A stretch of DNA of 64,000 nt from Metallyticus violacea (lineage: Eukaryota; Arthropoda; Insecta; Mantodea; Metallyticidae): assembly GCA_030762175.1 (NCBI GenBank), contig CM060834.1, positions 32,058,501 through 32,122,500 of the forward strand, written 5' to 3'. Position 1 is the stretch's first letter, and each line of letters begins with the position of its first letter. Shown here one piece after another: positions 21,666 to 32,599 of the stretch. The translations under genes and the position numbers were made by a program. The notes beneath the pieces were generated by a model. It was not told where the DNA came from, searched no databases, and saw only the letters and a list, made by a program, of their open reading frames with translations.

Positions 21666-22318
21666 TCTTGAAGAACGGGGGTTTTATGTTTATATGCAGA
21701 TGTGAAAACAGCTTCTTGTAGAAAAGTGGTGTGCGATTCGTAAGAAAATAACTTGGCAATAACGTACCATAAAGAAGAATTGTTTGCCGACTTATTATGA
21801 AATTGCGAGGACAGGATCTCAATGATATTAACAGGATGACAGAAAATAGATTGCCAAAGAAGATAATGAACTATAAACCAATTGGGAGGAGAGATTTGGG
21901 TAGATCCGTAAAAGATGATTTGACGAGAGACCAGAACAGGTGAAATCACCTAATTCTTGAAGGAAGTAAATAATAAATTAAAACATTACAATTAATAAGC
22001 ATTAAGTATTTTGGCAAAAAATTAGTTTAGTTTAACTTTAATTATTGTAAAATATCATTAAGTGACATCCCTTTCTTTTCATTAAGGGTGCATTTCAACT
22101 ATCAAAAAACTGGTATTTTTTTTTTAAGTTATCAATATCAATGTGTTCATCATCAACAGTGTGCAAGGATGTAAGCTATGATATAATATTTACATAAAAG
22201 TTTTTTGTAATGTCAGGTACAAAATGAATTTTGTCAACGTCCTTAATTTACTTTTCTGTTAATTGGAACTTTCCCGGTGTAAACATTGCCACCTTTGTAA
22301 AGCCGAAACGCTTCACTC

Positions 22319-22560
22319 GTTTTTTTTTATTTATTTATGGACGCTCTTTAACATCTCAGGTCATCAGCGTCCCATTCAACTCAGGGCGTGAAACGGCCGA
22401 CTAATTTTGCTCAGAGGCTTCTCTTTCAGACTTGAGGTTCTTTATCGTGCCGTAAATGTACGACACGGGACCCACGGCTTTACTTCCCTTCCGAAGGAAG
22501 CCATATTTAGGATTTAAAGGCCTGAAAAAATCCATCGGTCCTGGCCGGGTTCGACCGACT
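22319..22560 (-). mobile_element. SINE family B, copy 1 (5'-truncated)
   Basis: Minus-strand copy of the element at 46194, lacking the first part of its tRNA-like head and starting in the B box. It has an A/T-rich 3' tail. An 8-base duplication CTTCACTC flanks it (22311-22318 and 22561-22568). Confidence 0.85.
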
Positions 22561-22784
22561 CTTCACTCATGATACTGTTTATAAACTCATGTGCTATCAC
22601 ACATTCTTTTCCTTTAGCTATCAGGTTAGTTAGATGGAAGACTACTTTACTTAACAAAGCATGTAAACAAAGGAAAGCTTTTTACATACCCCAATGCGAC
22701 TGGAGTCATTCATGGCAAAAGATTCGAAAGAAGATGCAAATTGTTATGAAGGTTCACTTTTAGTTTAACGTGTTTCAATTAGTA

Positions 22785-23400
22785 CCATCAGATTCGTGTC
22801 TTGTTCGTTTTTAGGCCAGCCACTATATGCCCTCTTAATTATTTAATCCTTGATATGTTAGTAAACTTATTTGTATACATTTTTATACAGTCGCATTCTG
22901 ACCTTTTGCTTTCGTTAAACTAACCTGCCATCATTTGTCACAAACTCTCTTCCACCCATTCTAGCTGTTTTCACAATCTTCTTTAATTTCCCCAATCCCG
23001 CCTCTTCTTAACTTGACTTTCACACTCAGATGCACGAATTTGAAAGATTTTTATACAAGTAAATATAGAAATTAAAGTACAAAATAGCTTTCTAAATAGC
23101 TTAAAGAATATAATACCAGGCAACATATAGCACAACACTCACTAACTATTGCGGTATTAACGGATAAAAGGGAAACATTTCAGGAATGTGCTCCTTTCCC
23201 CGCTCCATGACATTTTGTGTTGGTTTCTACAATGTGCTTAAAAAAGAAAAGCTTGCGTTCTTCCTTTATGTGAAAGGATGCAGTTTGCTAGAGGATCAAA
23301 ATGGCTGTCTCAGTTTGCATTGGCGTAAATATGCAATGTTTGCCCTCTTTCTCTCGCTCATTCAATTATATAATATAATTCTCAAAAATATTGTTTTATG
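22785..23400 (-). repeat. Unclassified interspersed repeat, copy 2
   Basis: Inverted partner of 18490-19110, matching over its whole length at lower identity. It lies between SINE B copy 1 and the Tc1-like element. Confidence 0.65.
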
Positions 23401-23589
23401 ATGAGAGGGGGAAAAAAGGCAACACATTTTTTAATATTATTATGCATGCATTACAATTACACTAATTTTTGGAACATTAAATACTTTTCCAAACATTTGG
23501 CAAGCACTTTTACGTATTTGTATACAATTTTGATTATATAATTCCTTTATTGTATGAGCATAAACATGTATGCAAGTTTTTACCTGTAG

Positions 23590-24735
23590 GGTAACACAAG
23601 GACATATCTATCAACATTCAGTGCCGCCCTCAGAAGCGGGTGTTTCCTCCTCTGGCTTGTGTCATGGCTTGCAACCTTATGGGCATGCTGAGGATCAAGG
23701 TCCTTAGGTTCTATTGTGGCATGGCCTCCCATTGCTCATGCATCCCCCCCGAAGTTCATGAGGCTCTCAGGAACACGTTGATGAACATTTTTCTTCATCA
23801 TATTCGAAACATGCTCAACAGGGTTGAGATCAGGGCTTCGTGCTGGCCAAACTGGTGCCCGAATCCCCACCTTATGCAATTACTGCGTCATAATAAAGAC
23901 CACATATGGACGGGTATTGTCATGCATGAAGCTAAAATCATTGCTTACATATGGAGCATTGGGGATAATATGCTGCTGAAGAATTTCTTCAATGTACCGG
24001 TTTGCGTTTAGGGCCCCGTTCTCAACAAAAACCAACCGTTGTCTTGACTTTCACACTGATACCAGCCCATACCAAGAAAGAGCCTCTCTTAAGCCATTGC
24101 CGATGAAAAGGTGCAAGGGGCATACCTTTCTCCAGTCCTCTTCCATACTCTTTCCCTGCCATCAGGCGATTTTAGGCTGGACCTTGACTCATCCGTGAAT
24201 AGGACAGCTTTCTATTGCTCTTCACTCCACTCCAGATGTTAAAGAGCAAAGGCAAGGCGTGCTTGCCGATGTTGCTGAGTAAGCAAGGGATCTCTGGCGG
24301 GTCTTCTAGAGGTGAGCTGTGCTTCTTCACATCTCTTTCTCACTGTTCACACGCTGACATTGACTGCCCTTTGCAAGAGATTTTAATCTTCTACGGCTGC
24401 TGTGTATTGTTCAGGCAAAAGTTGCAGCAGTACAAATTGATAATATCTGGCAGATGTCACATTCAAAGTCCTGATCCTCGTCTTCTGTAGTAGATAACCA
24501 AGTTTACTGAACCTTCGGCATGTCCTTTGTAAAGTAGAGACACTGACTCGTAACGCCTGGGCAACATAATGCATGCTCTGTTCATCTTCCAACAGGGCAA
24601 CTGCTTTAGCAGCCTCCTCTTTTGACTTAACAGCACCTTTACCTCATGTGTGTTAAACTGATTGAAATAGTCAACAAATAAAATTGATGTAACAACAATA
24701 TAAGAAACAATACCATTAGACATTTCAATTGGTCC
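23590..24735 (-). mobile_element. Tc1-like transposon with decayed DD34E transposase
   Basis: The minus strand encodes a Tc1-type transposase. The N-terminal part has degraded DNA-binding helices (LQRTCRRFSK and a Gly/Arg-rich hook near 24480). The catalytic core shows AVLFTDESR (first Asp, about 24200), RYIEEIL, FMHDNTRP (Asp codon 23919-23921) and WPARSPDLNPVEH (Glu codon 23814-23816). The last two are separated by 34 residues, the DD34E spacing of Tc1. At least one in-frame stop just before VLFTDESR and other frame breaks inactivate it. Terminal repeats were not identified with certainty. Confidence 0.8.
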
Positions 24736-24739
24736 AGGT

Positions 24740-26130
24740 GTAAAAATGTGATGGAATTGTATTCATGTTCACGCTCACACAATAAAGGAAATTATATAAT
24801 GAATATGATATCCGAATACATAAGAGGGTTGCAAAATGTTTGGAAAAGTATTTAATGTTCAACAAATAAAAGTAATTATAGTTCACATATAATAATGCGT
24901 AAAATTAAAAATATTCAAAACATTTTGGGTGTTGCATTTTGTTTTTGCCTCACAGTGTACATGATTCTTAAATATTTATGTATTACCCCAATTACAAACG
25001 TACAATTCTACGTAATACTATCAGCTGAAAAAATGCAATATGATACAGCGATTGTTTTATACTCAACGGACGAGTCTCTTATATCTCTAAAATGAAACTA
25101 ATATGACAGTTCTTATCATTGAATTTTACAATAGAATTTAACGGGTTATCTTCTAAATCTTTTCAATCTAACCACTTTGGTAATTTTACACGCAAAATAC
25201 CTCATTTAATTTTAATACTTGTTAAAACATTGCACATTTTGATGAGGTGCTTAGTTTCAGCTCTTTAACTGCATGGTTTCTGAAATAATGCAATAGAGCT
25301 GTTTTGTAGATTCCCCGTGCTTGCTAACAAAGCTTTATTATAGTGGGGTAATTCTCCCTATTGTGCTATCTAAACGGGAAGCACAGAAGTTATTTCCGCT
25401 ACTATGAGATTCATGAAGTGGGACAATGTCACTTCCCTTGTCTCTCATGAAACACAGAATGACTAACTTGGCAACATGAATTAATAATACTGAATGATGC
25501 TTGCCAGATTTATTGCTGTCTCACCGTTCCTGTTGTTACAAATTGAGATTACCACAGATTGTTATTATTATAGCCTTTATCTCATTTGAACTGCCATCTC
25601 AAGTTCTCTGTCCCATTCTTGAGATATCCTCACCTCGAAGACAAAGTTCATGCGATATTGCGGTTTTGTTCATGCTAAGATAGAGCTGTTTAAGTATTTT
25701 TAAATATGGAGAATTTTTCAAAGGTATTGCATAATTTATTTTACAGGTACATGGAGAGTTTATAAAAGCTGCAATGATACAAAAAATTTAGATATGCATC
25801 CAAAAATGAACGGAATTTCTTTCATCTATTTAGTACTATTTAGAACTACCAAATTTATAAGCAAGCGTATGTTACTATGACAAAATGGCTGCTTTGTAGC
25901 ATATGCTTCTGCATAAAACAAATGAAGGTGATAAAACGAGGGCGCTATATAAGATAATTTGAGCAAACACACAAATTTCTCCGTCATAACTCATGTAACA
26001 GTGACTACGGATATATTTCGCATTTATGAAACAATCCTTATTAGAAATAAGATGTGAGAAGTATTTGCATTTATTCCAAAATCATTCATCTATCCGTAAA
26101 ACAAATTATGAGCTACTTTTGAAAAACCTT
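24740..26130. other. No recognised feature
   Basis: AT-rich intergenic DNA. The frames of 60-66 residues here have no recognisable motif. Confidence 0.5.
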
Positions 26131-26132
26131 TA

Positions 26133-27300
26133 TGAGGGTCATTAAAAGTTATCGGAATGACTCACAGATTGCAGCCAAAACCAGCCATCTTCCATAGACA
26201 TATTTGTGCAACAATACATGGATTGGTCCAGAATCACAATAGTTATAGCTGTTGTTGACTTAATAAAGAAGGATATGAATGCAACAGAAATTCATGCAGA
26301 TATGACTCCGGGGGACTCTGCACCATTATTTTCAACCGTTTTCGAGTGGACCAAGGAATTTAAACGCGGCCATGAAACCTTGGAAGATGACCATGCAGCG
26401 GACGACTAAAGTCCGTCACATCAGAAATTATCGATGCACTACGGGGTTCTTAACGATCGTCGATTAAATGTGTACGAAATTGCTGAAGTCTTGGGCATTT
26501 AAGGGCAATGCGTATTTAACATTTTGAGGATAGAACTGTACTATTTGAAAAAAAAAAAAAAAATTATCGGCAAGATGGGTGGCATGACTGGTGACTCAGG
26601 ATCAAAGGCGAATCAGAGTGCAAATCTCTCAGCAAATATGGCTCGTTTTCTAAGAGATCCCCGCCGACATTGATCAAGTTGTGATCAATGATGAAACATG
26701 GATACACTACTAAACACCTGATACAAAACAGCAGTCTAAACAATGGAAGCATTACGATTCTACATCGCCCAAAAAGGCACAGTGTGTGAAATCGACCTGG
26801 AAGATCGTGGCGTCAGTTTCCTGGGATGAAAAAGGTGTACCGCTAATGATTCTTCCCATTGGAACATCTAAGATTGAATCGTGTTAGGTTAACCTTTTGG
26901 ACCTATTGAAGACAAAAATACGCCAGAAAGTGCTGGGTTTATCAAAGAAGAAAATCATCCTGCATTAAAACACGTGCCGTTGCAATGGCAAAAATCAGTG
27001 GCCTAGGGTATGATTTGCTGCCACATTGGTCTTATTCCCCTGACTTGGCTTCATCAGGCTTCCATCTGTTCCCTGAACTGAGAGCATTTCTTTGTTGGAA
27101 ACACTTTTTCCTCCGACGAAGAATGATCTGTTGAGGTACATTTTGCAGACCTGGAGGAACGTGACTTATGCGTTGAGATAAAGACTTTAGAGTCGCTGGA
27201 CAAAGTGCATTAATGTTAAGGGAGACTATGTTAAAAAAAATAAGCATTGCATTAGTCTTCTGTGTATTTAAATTTTGTATGGCACTATACACCCTAAAAG
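26133..27300 (+). mobile_element. Mariner element with decayed transposase
   Basis: The left end GAGGGTCATTAAAAGTTATC looks like a terminal repeat; the matching right repeat is lost. The N-terminal frame (26206-26409) has the mariner helix-turn-helix and the linker TVFEWTKEFKRGHETLEDD. Further on VINDETWIHY (first catalytic Asp) is visible, and SSGFHLFP near 27054, where mariner has SSDFHLF, so the third catalytic Asp codon (27057-27059) reads Gly. A poly-A run at about 26549-26562 and several stops break the frame. Confidence 0.8.
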
Positions 27301-27470
27301 AATTTAAAAATTAAAATATAATATATAAAGAATGTTTCCGCGACTACGTTAAAATATTTTACAGATGAAAAGGTGAAAGGTAGCAATTTAAGATAAGGAA
27401 TCCTAGTCCAGAAACGTCCCTGTAAAATTTATAAATCATTACAACTGCTAGCACAAGGACAGGCAATCCC

Positions 27471-27773
27471 TTAGCGAACTAGTATTTTTAGGTGACATTC
27501 TCTCCAAGCTCTTATAAGAAGTTTCGCTTGTTTTTCTTCAACGTCAGTAGGGTCAACACGATGGTGCTCCAGGCCATTCTGCAGCTCGTGCTCATTATCT
27601 CTTTCAACCTTTCTTCCAAAGATGGATCGTAAGTGAAAGTCCACTTGCTTGATCAGCGCGTCCCTTAGACTGTTTTCTGGAGGCACCCGCGTATCATTAA
27701 GAATCCTAGTTACTTGTGATACCATTCGAACGACGTTTGTATTTTCTTCATTTGGAACAATTTTAGTTTTCAT
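27471..27773 (-). CDS. Hypothetical 100-residue open frame
   Basis: An open frame from ATG at 27773 to a stop at 27471. Its base composition is less AT-rich than its surroundings and its residue content is balanced (VSQVTRILNDTRVPPENSLR near the start, ending LLIRAWRECHLKILVR), unlike chance frames in this DNA. I recognise no family, and it has no signal peptide or membrane segment. It may be a piece of a mobile-element protein or a processed gene fragment. It sits between a mariner and an hAT-like tail, which favours a repeat origin. Confidence 0.3.
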   Translation of the reverse strand: MKTKIVPNEENTNVVRMVSQVTRILNDTRVPPENSLRDALIKQVDFHLRSIFGRKVERDNEHELQNGLEHHRVDPTDVEEKQAKLLIRAWRECHLKILVR

Positions 27774-27884
27774 TCAATTAGTTATTTCGTATAATGTCGA
27801 TACCACAAACAATGTACGAGTATATGGACGGCAGTTTTCCAGTGTGCATGTCTTATAATCAGAGCTCGGAAGTTCCTGGATTTA

Positions 27885-28290
27885 TTTTGGTTAAAAGAGA
27901 CAGGCAAAATGGCACTTAAAATACTGAAAATAGGCAGTAATATAAATCAAATGGGCGTTTATTAAAAGTGAATGCAGGGGCTAATTATCACTCATTAAAG
28001 TACTTAAGCTCACTTTTCTTGGTTGTTAGAAACAAGATTTTTTTCTTTCAAGGTATCAACTGTCATTGTCAACCACTTGTCAGAGAGAACATTTTTCATC
28101 AATGAAAAATAACGTTTTACTTCCACTGAAGAGATTGGAGCATATTTAAAACAAACTATTTCGGAAGGACAACAGAACAATTCACCTTTCAGGACATCAT
28201 GGAAATGTTGATCAAGACAAAGTAAACTTGTTTGAATAGTCCAAGCTAATGAGAAAAAGATGCGCAGTGATTTCTGGTCGAGTTCATTTT
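27885..28290 (-). mobile_element. hAT-type transposase C-terminal remnant, copy 1
   Basis: The minus strand encodes LLCLDQHFHDVLKGELF, then PSEIVCFKYAPISSVEVKRY, FSLMKNVLSD and a stop. The phrase P-I-S-S-V-x-V-x-R-x-F-S is the usual signature of the hAT dimerisation region. A 3' flank containing ACTGCCTATTTT and TTTTGCCT is shared with the copy at 48785-49240, so the repeat extends past the coding part. Confidence 0.65.
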
Positions 28291-28299
28291 TTGTTTATG

Positions 28300-29085
28300 C
28301 CTTTATAAGGGAATCAGGTACGTTTCTCTCTTACTTCCGACTGGACACATTGTAGCGACGGTTTATTGCACAGCTTTCATTTTTCTCGCTTGCAATGATT
28401 GTTTTTTTAAATTTAAAAAATTTCTGAGAAATTACCCACATACAAATTTCCTAGAATTGTCTTGCTAAGATCGATACAAGGTGATTCGCCAGGATTATTA
28501 AAACTACAGCACTTCTCTCATCCTCTCTATTTCCTGGTATTCGTATGTCCGAGGTAACCATGCGTTCCTTTCACTAATAAAGGTTTTGCTATGTAAAGAG
28601 CGTAAGTGAATGGGCTGAGGAGAAAGTTTTTGACTGCTTGAAAAGAAATAAATGTATAATAAGATTCTCAATATTTATTTTTGTGAAGTGAACAGGTCAT
28701 TTAATTTTAATTTAATTTAATTTTTTTCACTTCATTATAATGAGGGTCTTTGTGTGCTTTTTAAAATGCACAAATAATCTTAAAATAGGCCAAAAAGGCT
28801 ACTGACCTAAATGTACAGAAACATGTTCATTTCTGACTCTTAAATATATTCACCCATTAGAAAAGACATTTTTCCTAACTTCCGGGCTATGGTGATGAGG
28901 CTTTTGTAGAGTGCACACAAGAACGGTATTGCCAACTGATGCATCACATTTTGTCTCCCAGGGATCTTCAGAGCACCCTCAGAAAGAGGACTGAAAATCT
29001 GGATTACGAAGATAACTGATCCATCACGACAATGTCTTCGCGCACATTACTTTTGAAAATAATGACCTTTTTGCAATAGGGAGTA
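28300..29085. other. No recognised feature
   Basis: Intergenic DNA without a recognisable repeat. Confidence 0.4.
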
Positions 29086-29089
29086 ACAC

Positions 29090-29300
29090 ATGCTGCACAG
29101 TGCAGATCTGTCTCCCTGTGACTTTCACGTTTCGAGCTGTAAAGGAAAAAGTTTGGGAGTTCAGAAGAAGCTGCTGTGTCCTACAAAGATGAACTTGTTA
29201 CCATCCGTAAAGGAACATCGTTGGCTGCTATCATGATTGGTTCCAGAGTATGCAACTTTGATCCAGATTGGGGAAGACTTAGAAAAGAAATAGGCACAAT
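29090..29300 (+). mobile_element. Mariner-type transposase fragment
   Basis: LHSADLSPCDFHVSS matches the third catalytic motif of mariner-type transposases (PDLxPxDF), here with the aspartate kept. Only a short, frame-broken tail follows. Confidence 0.4.
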
Positions 29301-29486
29301 TAATGAACTATAGCATTCTGCTTAGTAGAATTCCGAAAATTAAATAACTACTCCCATACTAGTTCAACAAAAGCAAAGAAAATGCCTATGCAGAATATGC
29401 AAAACAAACATTTATTTTGTTTCACTTTTTAGCGAATTCAGCAGAAGTATACCCGTGAACCCCCACCCCTCTACACACACATATAA

Positions 29487-29760
29487 TATAAAATAAAAAT
29501 AAAGAAACACTATTAACAATGTAACAAATTAACAGTAATTATAATAGTACAAAAACACTAAGAAAAAGTCACACTTGAGATCGCTATATTTCGGACTCGT
29601 GGAGTCCTTCTATGGCAAGAAGACAAGTGACCAAGTCACTTGTCTTCTTGACGAAATTTAGCGATCTCAAGTGTGACTTTTTCTTAGTGTTTTATCCTTT
29701 TCTGCTGTTATAATTACTGTTAATTTGTTACATTGTTAATAGTGTTACTTTATTTCTATT

Positions 29761-29770
<10 letters not shown>
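29487..29770. repeat. Hairpin-forming inverted repeat with hammerhead-like hairpin
   Basis: Two inverted copies of one sequence (about 29487-29615 and 29640-29765) meet near 29628. Both contain CACTAAGAAAAAGTCACACT and ATTGTTAATAGTG. On the minus strand the left copy carries GGACTC, a loop, GAGTCC, then GAAATATAG, a hairpin-plus-GAAA arrangement like the Penelope-type termini elsewhere in the window. A (AT)n run follows at 29765-29791. A diverged part recurs at 44345-44410. Confidence 0.7.
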
Positions 29771-29796
<26 letters not shown>

Positions 29797-29935
29797 GTGT
29801 TCGTTAACGCTCTAGCGGTTGCAATTTTTGTTTTTTCTCAACGAAACTCTGCATATAGTCATGAATTTGACCAGTTCGTTAACCAGCAAACTTGGACTAT
29901 TGGAAGTGGGGCTTAACCTAAAGCGACAGCTTAAT

Positions 29936-29941
<6 letters not shown>

Positions 29942-29981
<40 letters not shown>
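29942..29981 (+). repeat. Poly(A) run of 40
   Basis: Uninterrupted A tract, possibly the tail of an unrecognised retroposon. The inverted repeat and the (AT)n lie just upstream. Confidence 0.9.
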
Positions 29982-29983
<2 letters not shown>

Positions 29984-30371
29984 AACCCTCAGCGGCTGCA
30001 ATTCAATTTTTCCTCAATGAAACTTGATATATTCCTTTAAAGTAAATTGATAAAAGTAGTTTCCAAAAATCAGGGCAACCGGGCCATTAGGAGTGGGGAT
30101 CAAAATGGATTTCATTAATTAAAAAGGCCATAATTTGGTTTTTATATTCTTTTTTAAAGTTACTTTACTAGGTGAGGAATTCGCTTAGTTTATGCAGTTC
30201 CTGCGTGACGAGCTTTTATTTAATGTAGCACGTACCTTTATTTTGTAATTATGTTCTGAGTAAAAGCCTTTAATTGCAGAGAAATCCTGCGTATCCCTGA
30301 TTACATCACAGCTTAGACACTGGGCTTCCCTCTCCGTGGTCATTTCTTTTCGCGCCTGCGCTGCTCTGAAG

Positions 30372-30620
30372 ATGGCAGTCAACAGTCTCAAGTCCCCTGC
30401 ACTCTCTCAGTTCCGCTCAGTTCCGAGCTGTGATATGTGCAAGCTGGGATTGTTATTATTCGTGCTCCTGTGTGGGGTCAATGAGCTACATGGTCGACTG
30501 AGGGACCGAGGCCCAGGGCCTTGGGTAAAGCCCACGAAGGGAGAGCCTTGGCCAAAGCCACAAGAAGTGGTCAATTATGACGGTTTTGTAGTTGTGAGGC
30601 CTACTGCCTTCAAATTTAAG
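30372..30620 (+). CDS. HEXB-like: Beta-hexosaminidase (GH20, HEXA/HEXB-like), exon 1
   Basis: Beta-hexosaminidase removes terminal N-acetylhexosamine from glycans and glycolipids, normally in lysosomes. The exon begins in a locally GC-richer stretch. I chose the ATG at 30372 because its context (AAG-ATG-G) is strong; an in-frame ATG at 30435 would start directly at the signal peptide MCKLGLLLFVLLCGVNELHG and is a real alternative. After the signal sequence come GPWVKPTKGEPWPKPQ and a short beta strand ending AFKFK, matching the start of the family's N-terminal domain. The donor GTAGGC follows at 30621, in phase 0. The next exon, 14.5 kb away, continues the family alignment exactly. Confidence 0.85.
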
Positions 30621-31194
30621 GTAGGCTTTCAAATGTTTACACTAGTGGCAAATATAACGATATTCTATGTCGCTGTAATATCATCTCAGGGACATTATAC
30701 ATTTACAATATATTCATGTTTAAGGACAAAATATTCATCGAACAGCACTTTTTAATTTTTTAAAATGTGTGTATATAATTGTAATTTCACAAAGATTTCT
30801 GTTCTTCACGCAGCCCTTTTAAATAAGATTAACTTTTCAACTACTTTAATTTGGAGTAGCAATTTGTTGTATAATTCTATGGACATTTGAGTTTTCTGCT
30901 TTTCTTCTTGAATTTTGTTGGTATTGTATATATTACTTTATTTGTTACACGAGATTCTTTTGTTTTGTTTTGTTGTTTCTTACAAATAACGTTGCCTCAT
31001 ATGAGGAGCTTGCATAAAAAATACGTGTATTTCCCCTTGGACAAAATTGAGTTAGCTATTGGAATAAGTGCATGAAAGAGGATTGCATATGAGGAAATAA
31101 CTGCTGCGACTAAAACTGCTTTTCTCATAAAGATAAAGCTATGAATTAATTATTTTTTCTCCTTCACTTTCTTGTTTTTAATACTATGTTATCC

Positions 31195-31570
31195 ATAGCA
31201 ATGATAGAGCCATCTATAAAGGAAGCATTTTATGACAGACGACTTGATTTTTACATCTTGTGCATTGCAAATATTTAGAAAGCGAATCCCATCTTTATAG
31301 CTGTACAGAGGTTTTAAAGTTGCAAGAGGACATAATGCAATAGATTCAGCGCTACTACATTTTCTTAGAACCCTAAAAACAATGGAGGAAATTAAAATAA
31401 TTAGATTCTTTGACGATGGATGCTCTGGCCAAAATAAAATTGAGCGCATCGTCCATGTATAGTCATGGTGGTTATAAAGTTATTCATCTTAAAGTGTTCA
31501 AAAGTTAAATGAATATTTCCATTTTCGTGAGCTTCACACCTACCAACAGACTGAGTATTTGGACGAATTA
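31195..31570 (+). mobile_element. Degraded TE-derived DDE-like domain
   Basis: Across frames the plus strand reads AFYDRRLDFYILCI, then ALLHFLRTLKTMEEIK and RFFDDGCSGQNK. The order FYDRxLxxYNLCI ... FSDGCxGQNKN is familiar from a group of repeated, probably transposon-derived insect proteins; I cannot name the superfamily. Stops interrupt it. It lies in the first intron of the hexosaminidase gene. Confidence 0.45.
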
Positions 31571-31595
31571 CGAAGCCTAAAAGGAAAGAAAATAT

Positions 31596-32330
31596 AAGGG
31601 CTATTCAAAAAAGGCTGAGAGTGGGTGTTTTTTTTTAACGCATGGAATGCACTAGGCTCGGTTCAGATTGTTGAGGACTTTTTTTCAAAGTATTATCCGT
31701 TGAGTTGAACGCTCTGCCAGTCCTGGAACACGTGCTGGAGCAATCTTTTGATATCTTCAAAACCGTCTCAGCATTTTTTACGACGACCTCGGAAGTACCA
31801 AAAGGCTCCCCCTTAGCTCCTTTTTCAGACAGGGAAAGAGATGAAAGTCACAGGGGGCTAATTCTGGGGAGGACTGTGGACACATTCAAAGTTCCCTGCA
31901 CACCTCCACTCGCACCATCTTCTGTTCAGGAGTCAGCTAATCTTGGGACACACCTCGCACAAACACGTCTCATGTTCAAGTGATCATGCAGAATCGAAAA
32001 TGTACTGCCAGGGAAATGTTTACATGTCTGCAAGTCTGTCAATTGTTATTTATCGGTCTTCACGACGAACTATGACTTGTAAATCATGGTTTCGTTTACT
32101 GCTGTTGCTGGAGCACCCGGACCCCTTGTTTTGTTGTTGAAACACGGCCCTCCTTAAATTCCTTGAATCATCGAAGTGCTGTGGATTGTGACAGAACATC
32201 ATCGCCCTATGCCTGCTTCAACAATCTGTAAGCTTCCATGCCGGATTTCAGCAAACAAAAGCAAAACGCAGCATACTGTTCTTCACGAATCAACTTCATT
32301 TTGTGTATAGGCGACTGGCGAACCGACACA
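31596..32330 (-). mobile_element. Degraded mariner-like transposon, copy 2
   Basis: Near 32230-32300 the minus strand encodes KSGMEAYRLLKQA followed by DVLSQSTALRWFKEFKEGR, the first DNA-binding helices and linker of a mariner-type transposase. A block around 31720-31790 corresponds to the 16520-16640 part of copy 1. The rest is stop-ridden. A MITE has joined its 5' flank at 32336. Confidence 0.6.
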
Positions 32331-32335
32331 TAAGT

Positions 32336-32541
32336 AGGGAGCTGGAGAGATGGCTAGCCAGAGAAATGTCAAACTGTTCACTATTCATATTCAGCTTTTG
32401 AATATTATAATTTTCAACACAAAGAGATGGACCGACTCGTGTAATTGAATATATGATATATATGCAGGGTGTAATGTTTTACTTGGCAGATAAAGCCCTC
32501 CTCTCAGCGCATATGTAGCTAGCCATCTCTCCAGCTCCCAA
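32336..32541. mobile_element. MITE-like element with 24-base inverted ends
   Basis: The left end GGGAGCTGGAGAGATGGCTA (32337) is inverted at the right end (32515-32540). The interior is non-coding and includes CAAAGAGATGGACCGA. A second, one-ended copy lies at 52768-52935. Confidence 0.75.
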
Positions 32542-32599
32542 CAGTAATTTGTTCGCCCCCCTTTGCACAGACGCATACGCGAGCGAATTTCTGTTTTTG

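Noticed and set aside
21463..21705. 80-residue frame around LAGFEPQTCRSR
   Set aside because: Sense reading of the SINE A copy 1 region including its tRNA head; repeat artefact.
23640..24490. Plus-strand frames of 68-123 residues
   Set aside because: Shadows of the Tc1-like transposase on the minus strand.
29819..30040. Open frame with a Lys tract
   Set aside because: Translation of the 40-base poly(A) run; no protein evidence.
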